A stretch of DNA of 64,000 bases from the NCBI GenBank assembly GCA_021234155.1, contig JAJEKV010000031.1, positions 1,111,614 through 1,175,613 on the forward strand, given 5' to 3'. Made by a program: the position numbers and the translations under genes. Each line of letters begins with the position of its first letter. Position 1 is the first letter of the stretch. Source of the DNA: Isoetes taiwanensis. Lineage: Eukaryota > Streptophyta > Lycopodiopsida > Isoetales > Isoetaceae. Shown here one piece after another: positions 54,771 to 64,000 of this stretch. The notes beneath the pieces were generated by a model. That model saw only the letters and a list, made by a program, of their open reading frames with translations, was not told the DNA's origin and made no database searches.

Positions 54771-56998
54771 GTGAGAGCGGGACCACACGATGACTTAGAG
54801 AGCATGAGAGAGAATACGAGAGATGAGAGATTGGGAGAGATGGGTGAGAGCGGGAAAACTTAACTCCCACCCTTAGAGAACAGCCGTTAGGGCGTTTTCA
54901 TTACCCACTAACTTAACCATCCCCCTAAAATTATGTTGTCTAGGGGCGTTTTCATTACCCACTAACTTAACCATCCCCATAAAATTATGTTGTCCAAAAA
55001 CTCCCCAAAAAACTTCCCCTCACCGAAAATTGGGGCGCCATTTTTCCCTGTTTCTTGGTCTTCAAGGCCACGCAAATCCTTGAATTCCCCTTAATTCTTG
55101 CATCCGCCTTGGTTATTTCCAGCCATCAGGTGCTTAGAGAGAGAGAGAGAGATTATATTAACGTCTACGAGAGACCACTTGGATTTATGAGACCAAACAT
55201 ACACCAATCATGTTCAGCTTGAGGCGCATTTGCAGCCTTCTAGAGATGTTGCATAAAAATAAAAACAAGAAATACTAAAACGATGAAATCATGAAACTTT
55301 TGTCTTCTTCTTGGTCACTAGCTTAAAGTATGAAGTGTGTCAAACTTGTTGTCCTTTTTAAAGGATTGCTTACGTTTTCCTTTAGTGTCCGTTTCTTCTT
55401 CTAGACACTTTCATGGTTACCCTTTTTGAGATCGGATGAGATGGTCTAGGAAGAGAACATAACTTCCGTTTGTTATCATTATCACCTCCAATGAGAAGAG
55501 ACTATCCCAATATGTAGACCAAACTCTATGCCAATCAATCCCGCAATCAAATAAATAGCTTTGGTTCGCGTGAAGGAGTACTGGGACTGAAACTAAGATT
55601 GGAATATACAAGAAAACAACAAGGGTTTGTTAAAGGAACTCATGAAATGATGTAATAGATAAATGCACATTCTCACAACTGAGTGCCCGCGACCGATTAA
55701 TTATTTCATTTAGTTTGCATTCTTCAGGAGAAAGAACTGTTAGCTGGAAAGTCTATGCCAATACCTTAGAGAAGCCTGTTTGTAGCCTGACTTGAGTTAA
55801 CGTAACAATAGCGAAGCCAGCAAAAAGAGCAGCCAGATTAGATATTGCTTTCAGCTGTTCAGATTTCTCTTCAACATCCCTCCTGTTTCTTTCCACAAAT
55901 CTGTATGAAAGAATAAGAGACCAGTTACTTGTATAAGATGCATTGTCTAACCCTAATAAGACCAAAAGGGAATTCAGTATATTCAACCTGACGAACAAAA
56001 GCATGGCAGCTTTGGTAAAAACAAATGCCTGGTGGGGATAAGGATACTTCATTCACTCATTTGAATGGTAGAAGATTTGCATTGAAACGACCCATATGGT
56101 TAGTTTGAAGAATTTCAGCTCAGCCTAAATGTCCATCCTATGTGATACACTTTGGCCATTCATTACTCATGCCAATTGTTCATGGAGATTTTAAATCTTT
56201 TAAAGACCTGGAAACAAATGCAAATCGAGTCCTCATTTCTTTTCCTTCTGAGCTGTTTGTGCAAAGCTTGAAAAACACAAACAATACTCCCCTGTGGCTA
56301 TTCTACCCATCAGCAGCAATACAAGGCCCCGGTATTCTGCTGTCATGTGCCATATTTACTTCCAAGCAACTACACCATGTTGTGCTAAAAAGGACTAAAG
56401 TTTCCTGCTGCCTGTTTACAGATACAAACATATATCCTTATTTGAACGTCTGTATCAGTGTAATCTTTCTCATTTCGTATCTCCACTTGTTACAATGCTG
56501 TATCAATCAGTGCATAAATCCTCCTTCTGATGCAAAGAATACAGGTGGCCAGACTCATTGAACAAGTGCCTGTATAGGTTCTCTACTACAATTTCAAGTT
56601 TTGAAAATTGAATATATATCTTATATTTCTACCAAAAATTCCATACTAAAGTTTTCAACATGGGAGAAGGATCTCACCTGAGCCAAAGGGAGCGTGCATT
56701 CTCTAGACTACGCTGCTCTGTGTCATATTCCCTCCACCTGTCAATGAAATCAACAAATTAAAAACAGTGCAAGTATTAAGAATTTTTTAAATGAAACGTA
56801 CTTCCTCTGCTGCAGACGGTGCTGACGTTCGGAAGCCCAGAGTCTGCGTTGGGTGTCCATCCAATGGATGTCCTGGGCTCGAAGCTGCTGGAGATGGACA
56901 TGCCAGGCAGCATCCTCCTCCCGCCATGCTCTGTTAATGCTACTATCTAAGGACGTAAGGAATGCATGGGCAACGTCTCCGGCACTGCTGCCCGCCAT
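52348..56998 (-). CDS. Orai-like store-operated calcium channel subunit
   Basis: Eight GT-AG exons join without any frame conflict: 56802-56998, 56678-56737, 55765-55900, 53716-53754, 53399-53592, 52649-52692, 52530-52566, 52348-52459. They total 819 bases, or 272 residues. Orai proteins are four-helix plasma-membrane Ca2+ channels. Residues 95-125 align with human Orai1 TM1: 'KAISNLAALFAGFAIVTLTQ' against the recalled human KASSRTSALLSGFAMV.. segment. The Gly-Phe-Ala core is kept, but the selectivity-filter Glu (human E106) is Gln122. TM2 is about 133-158. A Cys/His/Pro-rich loop ('EGDHPPCPRHTLEAYWDYR') follows. TM3 (about 217-240, 'FSLGVSLFLLSLIVIGWIQY') and TM4 (about 246-267) close the channel. 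The N-terminal 90 residues are helical and charged. Large introns hold GA repeats and duplications. Confidence 0.9.
54730..54770. repeat. (GA)n microsatellite in an Orai-like gene intron
   Basis: A pure GA run of about 40 bases, followed by a duplicated 'agatgggtgagagcggga' at 54764 and 54836. A shorter GA run lies at 55137-55151. Confidence 0.95.
54888..54994. repeat. 53-bp tandem duplication in an Orai-like gene intron
   Basis: 'taggggcgttttcattaccc' units start at 54888 and 54941 and are nearly identical. Confidence 0.9.
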
Positions 56999-57097
56999 CG
57001 TGCAGCTGCATGCTGCTTCAAATAGTTTCTCGGAGATAGGCTACTGCCTACTGGGTTATGCGGGTTGTGCTCCCTTGGATCTGCAAGTTTATCTCCC

Positions 57098-57110
57098 TTA
57101 ACATTTATAT
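57098..57110 (-). promoter_or_regulatory. TATA-like box of the Orai-like gene
   Basis: 'gtatataaatg' on the minus strand, about 105 bases before the ATG, is a plausible TATA element. Confidence 0.4.
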
Positions 57111-57910
57111 ACATATGTACCCTTCCTTTGGAGACCCAATGGCTGGTCTATGAAACTCTCATAACCATCCAACGTTGCCCTATAGGTCCTCCCATTTCAT
57201 TCTACATTGCATGTCCTCAGCCACAAGAGCATTGTATCCAGCAGGCCATCCTTCAATATTTGAGGTTGATCACACTATTGGAGACTAGTGGTGATGCAAT
57301 GACCCCGGCAAAGTATGATCCCTCATAATAACACGTAATGTCATGCAAAATGGACCTATCACTTTGGGAGAAGGACTGGCTTTGGGGATTTGCCTGCCCA
57401 AGCTACCCTTCATGAGATGATAGACCAAATAGTCGGAGAATGCACCCCATCGAGGGCATTCTCTGTAGGCCAACCAATCCGTAGGACATACATAGGAAAT
57501 CGAATTGCCTTAAACACAAAAGCACCATTTTATTAATTTGAAGCATATATTAATTTGAGAATTTTAAGCTACCACGTTTTGCTCAAGCCAAAGACAATTT
57601 TCCTCATTGACAACCAGATCTCTTAACCAAGAGCTCATATCACTTGGGATCAAAACAGCCGTCCATGCGACGTTAATAGTTCTTAATGGTTGGTATCAAG
57701 GACAATCATTAGGGTTAGGCCTCCACCTCTTCTCCCAACAATCGATGTAGTTATTCGAATAAGATACAACCTTTCTATTGATAGACTTCCACCAAGAGAT
57801 ATACACCTCTTCAAAGTGAGGCTCATTTGGGTCTTCTATAGGGTCTTCTTCTGCATAAGCTAACCATGTTGGATAGCTATTAGTTAACCTCGCAAGCAAG
57901 GACATACCCT
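57111..57910 (-). pseudogene. Decayed minus-strand coding relic, family unknown
   Basis: Minus-strand frames in succession read like one protein: 57905-57696 (contains 'YISWWKSINRKVVSYSNNYI'), a continuation near 57690-57560 (contains 'SDMSSWLRDLVVNEENCLWL') and 57473-57285 (contains 'YRECPRWGAFSDYLVYHLM'). Stops and shifts separate them. Trp/Tyr-rich composition suggests a transposon-derived or plant-mobile-domain type protein, but I cannot assign it. Confidence 0.35.
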
Positions 57911-58420
57911 TCTTAATATCCTGGTATGGATCAAATATTAGAACGGGATTTTTTGGTGTCTGATTAGCTGGGCCTATATATGGTGGTCAAAGATTACTTT
58001 CTTGTTGAATCACTACTATTGGTTCAACCAAAACATCTTTCCGCATGTGAGGGAAGAATTTATGCAATTGAAGAGGTTATTAGCCATGGACTTGTAGGAG
58101 GGCAACAACTTGCGCACCTGTTTTGAGGAAATTTATGTTTTACGGAGTTCAGAGAAGAAGGGCTTAATTAATAAGGTTTTAGAGGAGTCCTCACCATACT
58201 TATACGAGAGCCTTGACCATATGCTATGGACACAACCAAAGCTAGTGCCATATTTCACTATTGAGAGCATTAAGGCATAGGGCATGTAGACTGATTCATA
58301 TTAATTTAGAATCATTCTGGCATATTGCTATATTTTGTAAGGATGCATTCAATGGTTTAATGCAAGAGTTCATAACAGCAATGGTTTCTAATGCAATGGT
58401 TTCTAACTTGATAATAAACT
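57911..58420. other. No gene recognised
   Basis: AT-rich spacer; possibly part of the same relic as the preceding entry. Confidence 0.4.
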
Positions 58421-58530
58421 AGTTATGGTGCCCGGCGTTGCCGGGCTTTAGTAACAATTTGAAGAGGTCTTCGCCATCTACCATCTGAGACCAAATTGTA
58501 ATAGGTGCCAATCGTTGCGGGATATGAACA
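58421..58530. repeat. GCCCGGCGTTGCCGGGC hairpin repeat, copies 2 and 3
   Basis: At 58421-58446 'actagttatggtgcccggcg' continues to a perfect GC stem. A diverged copy ('taggtgccaatcgttgcggg') follows at 58501-58525. Same family as 12573-12617. Confidence 0.65.
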
Positions 58531-59436
58531 TGGGTAGAAAGTTATTACATATATGTGCATTATAGAAGGCATTAACTCATGTTTTAGACATATATTGCTC
58601 TAAGATTATGCAACATCTTTTTATAAGAACATAGTCATGTAGAAAAATGTCCCCACATTGTCTCAATCTTTAGCATGCTTGTGTTAAAGGTTGATCAAAT
58701 TTATTTCGCTTTGCGTATGCTATTGATCTTTTTCCTCAAAAGTGTGTTGTGTCACTGTAGATCCAACATTGCAATATGTTTGGCATGACTACACCTATGA
58801 TATTTTTATTTGAAAGGAATGCAATGTCGTCTATGGTGTAAGTACAAATATAAGTAAATGCGGGGCACTTGGTTGGATAGGTAAAGCTAGATAGCACGAA
58901 CAAATTAAATGGTGAAATGTATGATAAGTTGGAATTTACAATATAAATATTAGTATTTGCTAATATTTTTGGATTGGCTATGTATCAAACTTCTAAATTT
59001 TGAGTCGGGATGCTTTATCAAATGTGATAATGCCATGTAGATGTAGATATAGATGTTTGAATTATTTTGCGTGTGTGTTTTGACGGCGTAAGTATTAAGT
59101 GGAGCCCTTGCTATAAAAAAAGAGGATGTCCTTGTTAGTAAAAAAAGAAAGAAAGAGGAAGAGGCCATGTAATACATTGTGAAGAGTAGCGTTGCATCCA
59201 TCAAATGGGCTTTTGCAACGGTGTTCTATGTTATACAAATCCCATACGCTATTTTCTCTTGTATATTATATCCTTTCTATACTCTGGCATAAGAAATGCA
59301 TCGAGCATGCGCCAAGAACCTTGCCTATTTTTTTCCACAAAAGATTTTTTTCACACAAAATGATCGTTCTTTGGTAGAAGTAGAAGTCTAAGCACCTTAC
59401 TTGGAATGGACTCTTGCAAAGCAAATAGTTGAGAAC
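58531..59436. other. No gene recognised
   Basis: AT-rich spacer with short A-rich runs near 59110-59155. Confidence 0.45.
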
Positions 59437-59527
59437 AATGCACAATAAAACGTCCAGCAGTCTGCTCAAAGTACTATGAAAAATAGTGCACAATAGAAGG
59501 TCCAGCAGTCTGCTCAAGGTACTATGA
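59437..59527. repeat. 46-bp tandem duplication
   Basis: 'gcacaata.aa.gtccagcagtctgctcaa' occurs twice in succession with a few substitutions. Confidence 0.85.
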
Positions 59528-59980
59528 TGGATATTAAAAGTTAGGAAGTACCACAAATCCAAAGTATTCCCATATCTGAACGTAGAAGAAATTCTATACA
59601 GCTTTAAGGATATTCCAAAAGCATATGAGAAGAATCAACACTGTTGAATTGAGTAAATTTTGTTTCCCAACCCGCTTCGATCTTTATTTCAAACATAAAT
59701 GAAAAAAATGTTGCAATGTGGAGCATGCACCGAATGTTTTTCAAGTATTTCTACAATAGAATTTTTAAGATATTGCGGTGTCTTTGAAGTACTGAGAAAG
59801 TTCCGCTTTTGTCAGAAGTCCTTAAGGATATGATTCAATGTTACAGTTCAATAGCTTCGCACCACACATTTGCAGCCAATTGAATGTCAGAGATCCTGGA
59901 CATCAAATATCAATGTTTGAATTGGCATCTGTAAAGGTTTATCTAGCAAGTGATAATGTTTTACCGACTCCACACGCTAT

Positions 59981-60192
59981 TTTTGTCAAAGACAATATTG
60001 CTCTGATCAGAGAGTCCATAGTAATGCATAGAAACTATATGATAATTACAGAATCAAATTCACCTCAAACAGTCAAATTCCCCTCAAGTTTTTGTCAAAG
60101 TCAATGTTGCCTTGATCAGAGAGTCCACAATAATGCATAGAAACTATTCTTGCAGAACCTGCCATAATTAAAGAATCAAATTTACCTCAAAC
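59981..60192. repeat. 110-bp tandem duplication
   Basis: Copies begin 'ttttgtcaaag' at 59981 and about 60090 and end 'cacctcaaacag'. They share 'gatcagagagtccata' and 'gcatagaaactat'. The open frame across them has no recognised product. Confidence 0.85.
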
Positions 60193-61193
60193 AGAAATCT
60201 CTAAGATCGTAATAGAGCTAAAAAATGCCAGTGCTCATAGCCAATGTGCTAGAAATGATGTTTTGTTGAATCGAGCTCTCCTTCTAGCAGGTTAAGTGTT
60301 GCTTGATGATTCATCCTCAGTCTTATTTCCTACAAAACAGAAATAAGAATTTAGTTACAACATTGCGAGCAATATTACCACCATTACCATTTAAATGATT
60401 GTTTGTTCTGGTTTAAGTTCATGCTCATTGCCTCTATACTGGAGTGCGTCCGTGTTGAAAACAGTGACTGCAAGTACGTGACACCTATGGATTAAGCATG
60501 CACACAAACCTATGAAAAGCAAAAGTTTCAGAAATGTAGTAGTATCTAGATCTCAAGGGTTTACCCCAGTTGACTTGAAAGAATGTTCTGGCCAGCCTCT
60601 TGCTGGTCTAGGTATTAAGGCATCCGTGCATCATCTCGGTCAGCTCTATAAATCAAAATGACAACATAATCTCTTTTAACTTCCATTGTTGGGTGGACTC
60701 TATAGCAAGAGCCTAGAAAAACTCATTCGAAGATAATGTATCATGCAATCAGAACATAAGTCAATGCATTTGAAAGAATATAAGAGAGGGAATCCAGAAC
60801 ATGAACAGGCTGAGAATGGCCAATTTCTAAAATGAAAGAAGCAGCAGATGACTACGGGTATACTTCCACTAAAAGATGACAATAACATCTATGCAACCAT
60901 AAAGATTTAAGATAACTGCATTTATCAGCATTGTTGAAACAAAAAAATAGTAATATAAGCATATTACATCGATACCTCTCACCACGATAACCATGTTCTA
61001 TCTTGAAGAAGAATGCAGCACCATTGTGCAGTATATATGCATGGCAATATGTGTCCTATCCAGCCTCTTAGACATATCTAATGTAGCATACGTCTTCTTA
61101 ATCCCAGTGCCACCTCCACCAGAGTCTGCAATCCGTTGGGGTTGCATAATATTGAGTAATGTCTTGATGGACACTCAAACAACCAAATATGAC
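60193..61193. other. No gene recognised
   Basis: AT-rich sequence; short frames on both strands only. Confidence 0.45.
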
Positions 61194-61560
61194 TGGCATA
61201 GCAATATATAAAGCATAGATAAAACAAAGAGTATGGCATTTGTGTTATATCAACGCTCAAGTGACAATGATTTCCATTTAGATCAAACCTCACCTTAAGC
61301 CTAACAGCAAAGGTAATAACAATTAAACCTTAATGTTTGATATCTAGTGCCTAACACTGTTCTGTATTAACCGAATATCCTTGGCATAGCAATATATATA
61401 AAACATACAGTGAACAAAGAATATGGCATTTCTATTCTATGAAGATTCAAGCCAAATGATTTTCATTTACATCAAACCTTACATTGGACCTACCAGCAAG
61501 GTAAGAACAACTGCAACCTTGAAGCTTGACATCTAGAGCCTAGCACTGTTATGTATTATT
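61194..61560. repeat. 188-bp tandem duplication
   Basis: 'tggcatagcaatatata' begins copies at 61194 and 61382. Similarity continues through 'gatcaaacct', 'cagcaaggtaa' and 'ctagagcctagcactgtt'-type sequence, with roughly 80 percent identity by eye. Confidence 0.8.
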
Positions 61561-63689
61561 GCTGAGTTTACATATAGACACCCATTTGCCAGCTGGGTAA
61601 CAAATATGATAGTCTTCTCATATTTTGCAGCGTGATGAATACTAAGGCTCTCTAACATCAGGTTGTAATGTGTTCCAAAATTTCAAATTATTTAGTCATG
61701 ATAGAGGAATGCTTTCTCTTATTTATTGGATGGATTATACCTTGGTACATTGAATGCATTCTTAGATCATTTATAGACTTAGAATATCTCAAAATCAACA
61801 GTAAGAGGTCTCTTGTACTAAATGAATAAAACATGTTTGCTTGCCGATATCAGACTTAAAGACACAGACATCTATTCATAATTGCCTCCAAAGATGAATC
61901 TGCTGCTCTTGACTTCTAGAGCTTGAAGTTTGTTGTATTCTGAGTGGGATTCAGGCATTTGAGCAAAGGTAACGGGCATTCACCTAGCTCTGAAGCAACA
62001 CAATCTTCATTGCAAATGTAGAAGATAAGTGTTAAGCATCGTGTCTCTCCTCATATAGATTTCTAGCATTCCGCCTTACTTGTTGGATATGTCTACCATG
62101 AAAAATCCAAACTACATTCCTTCCTATCCCCGATGATTGCAATTAAATGGATGAAGAACAAACAATTACAAAGTTCCCTAGAAGTTATCTAAGCCATTTG
62201 GATATACAAACCAGTATTCAGGCCTCTATTTTTCTTCCTTTTTATGAGGAGGACATAATATATACCAATCAGGATTGCTTGAAAAAGAAGAGTAATCAAG
62301 GGGGAAATTAAGCTGAAATATCTGACAGAACAATCCTAAAGAATAAGGAGAGCAATTTTAAGGATTAAGAAAAGCAGAAAAAAAACAAATCATGTTCTTA
62401 TCTGGCTGACCATAAAAGGGAAGGGCAACATCTCCCTCATCATCTCTGAAGCTAGCAAAAGGTTGTGGTCAACGGCATATGCCCTTCTTGACATGATTCT
62501 GCATAAATGGGAAAGACAACATCTCAGGGATGATCTAGTGTATGAAACGAAGATAAATGCATTTTAAAATTGAGAACAAATACGCTATGCAATCAATACC
62601 ATATGCATTTTTCATCAAATCTTGAAGCATCTGTGAAGCTAACAAAAGTTTTTGAGAAGTTCTTGTGCTTGGAGATGGCTTACTCGACATGAAACTCTGG
62701 CAATTATCGAACACCTGTTCATAAAGAGCACAAAAAATGATATATAGTCGTGTATGAAAGTAACTGCTCATATTTGGATTTGATCCATGATTCGGCTTGC
62801 AAGAACTAATAATGCCTAATCCAACATGCATCCCATGAAATCAAATCGTTATCAGAACAAAATCGTTAGTCCACATAGTAACCTTTATCTGCTTCGAGTT
62901 TAGAATAGAAGATAGGCCACACATATTTTGAAAGGCACGTATTCTAGTTTATCCAATAAGCGTGAAGTGAGCTGTGTTTCTAATGGCATGTAGCATCAAT
63001 CATGCCGGTAGTGGCCGATTTAGGGCAAACAGAAACCAATTTTAAACTTCATACATCACTATCCCTGCTTGTTGGAAGGAGAAGCAGGCATACCTAGAAG
63101 AAGATACGCCTGCCGGAATAGGAGAACGTAGCATCCATGCATCCATGCCGAAGAACTTTTAAAATGAAACCCGCTTTTGACCTGCATCGTAACAGAGCAT
63201 ATAAGCTAAAGCTTCAACTCGAAAATACGAATTTCCAAATCATAGGAAAATGCACACACCAATTTTTGGAATACCGGAATTTTTTTCCGGCATTTAAAAG
63301 CTTCAAAACCTTAGGATATCAACCTGAAAAAAAAATCTAAAAAGTTTTTCACTTGTCGGAAAAACCAAATTTAAACAATAGGATGACCACATCTTTTCCT
63401 TCCTCGCGCATGTGTGCAAAAAAAACATAGTGTGGCATGGTCTAAAAAGTATATGCCATGGGCAATATAGTTTAGCACAACTTATCCAAAGCGTTGGGAT
63501 GTACCTAGAGGACTTGTTATGTATGGAGAGATTGCAATTCCAAAAAATTGCTATAGTATGTGATGGCAGGATATATAGATATTAGATCCCAAAAAAGGTT
63601 TACAAACATTTTGCAAGACCTGGTCTTCAAAAAGGATTACCATTTTGCTTCGTGATGTGTTCTATCTCAAAAAAGCCTTGTGAGGTAGT
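61561..63689. other. No gene recognised
   Basis: About 2 kb of AT-rich sequence downstream of the PPR gene end. The minus-strand frame 62535-62831 has no recognised domain. Confidence 0.45.
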
Positions 63690-64000
63690 TCAGGGAATTT
63701 GACTAAGTAAATTGGTGTCCTCATTAGCAAGAGAGATCATTTTTAAGAGTAACATATATGCTGAAGGATGGTTTGGATCTATTGCAATAACATGTTCTCC
63801 AACCTGCATTCCCTGTCCTATTTCACCATGGTTTATACATGAACTAAGTAAGGTCCTCCAACCATCGACATGTGATAGAGTATCTTGAAGAAGTTGATGT
63901 GCCTCATCCAGCTGACCAGCCCGTCCGAGGATATCAATCATGCAATGAAGATGTTCTTCTGATTGTGCCACACCATGTTCTGCGCTCATTGATATAAAAA
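63690..64000 (-). CDS. PPR protein, C-terminal end (partial, runs off the window)
   Basis: The open frame enters from beyond the right edge ('..FISMSAEHGVAQ') and shows the end of a PLS-class pentatricopeptide protein. 'HLHCMIDILGRAGQLDEAHQ' is a typical last PPR. 'GWRTLLSSCINHGEIGQGMQ' and 'IAIDPNHPSAYMLL' match the E motif. It stops after 'LLSQIP' without the usual E+ or DYW extension. Such proteins act in mitochondria or chloroplasts on specific RNAs, often in C-to-U editing. The last 20 residues diverge from the family ('LSNIYA' is expected where 'LLKMISLANED' stands), so the tail may be degenerating. The start lies outside the window, so intactness cannot be judged. Confidence 0.85.
   Translation of the reverse strand, partial: FISMSAEHGVAQSEEHLHCMIDILGRAGQLDEAHQLLQDTLSHVDGWRTLLSSCINHGEIGQGMQVGEHVIAIDPNHPSAYMLLLKMISLANEDTNLLSQIP

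Noticed and set aside
54660-54863. ORF with an Arg-Glu run
   Set aside because: It is the translation of a GA microsatellite within an intron of the Orai-like gene on the other strand.
55753-57101. Plus-strand ORFs in the Orai-like gene
   Set aside because: Antisense to or between well-supported exons, with no homology.
1-64000. tRNA, rRNA or other structured RNA genes
   Set aside because: No cloverleaf with A and B boxes, and no rRNA-like stretch, was recognised by eye. A covariance-model scan would be needed to exclude them.

Overview
This is a gene-poor, repeat-rich window of a plant nuclear genome. Introns are GT-AG and often long, intergenic DNA is AT-rich, and mobile-element relics, tandem duplications and microsatellites are everywhere. 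Two host genes narrow the lineage. One is a probable CFAP119/CCDC189 gene, a flagellar central-apparatus protein, at about 24.6-26.2 kb. The other is an Orai-like calcium-channel gene at 52.3-57.0 kb. By established knowledge, flagellar genes persist only in plants with swimming sperm, and Orai-like genes are reported missing from flowering plants. A fern, other seed-free plant, cycad or Ginkgo is therefore more likely than an angiosperm. This is an inference; I cannot name the species.

Layout. 0-13 kb: microsatellites, local tandem duplications, unassigned coding-like scraps and a 5'-truncated copy of a Cys-rich peptide gene. 13.5-14.2 kb: frameshifted pseudogene of the m6A-methyltransferase subunit METTL14/MTB. 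14.51-21.14 kb: a 6.6-kb DNA transposon (element A) with 30-bp perfect terminal inverted repeats. Its plus strand carries a coiled-coil/RING-like/basic region and an FCP1-type HAD phosphatase. Its minus strand carries a decayed DDE transposase. 21.6-22.2 kb: intact Cys-rich secreted peptide gene. 23.5-23.8 kb: PPR relic. 24.6-26.2 kb: CFAP119-like gene. 27.6-32.5 kb: minus-strand unknown ORFs cut by a LINE relic and a MITE.

33.14-40.93 kb: a 7.8-kb, nearly intact DNA transposon (element B) with a perfect 8-bp target-site duplication. It has a five-exon DDE-type transposase gene with one visible nonsense codon. Two short relatives lie at 31.65 and 43.28 kb. 41-50 kb: LTR-retrotransposon primer-binding site, probable LINE tail, tandem duplications and a 200-bp MITE with 9-bp duplications. 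50.1-50.8 kb: minisatellite, foldback element and another MITE. 51.4-52.0 kb: three-pass membrane protein of unknown function, convergent with the Orai-like gene. 57-63.7 kb: relics and duplications. 63.7-64.0 kb: 3' end of a PPR gene running off the window.

Only four genes look functional: the Cys-rich peptide, CFAP119-like, the three-pass membrane protein and the Orai-like channel. The PPR gene cannot be judged from its tail. Elements A and B are the most novel content.
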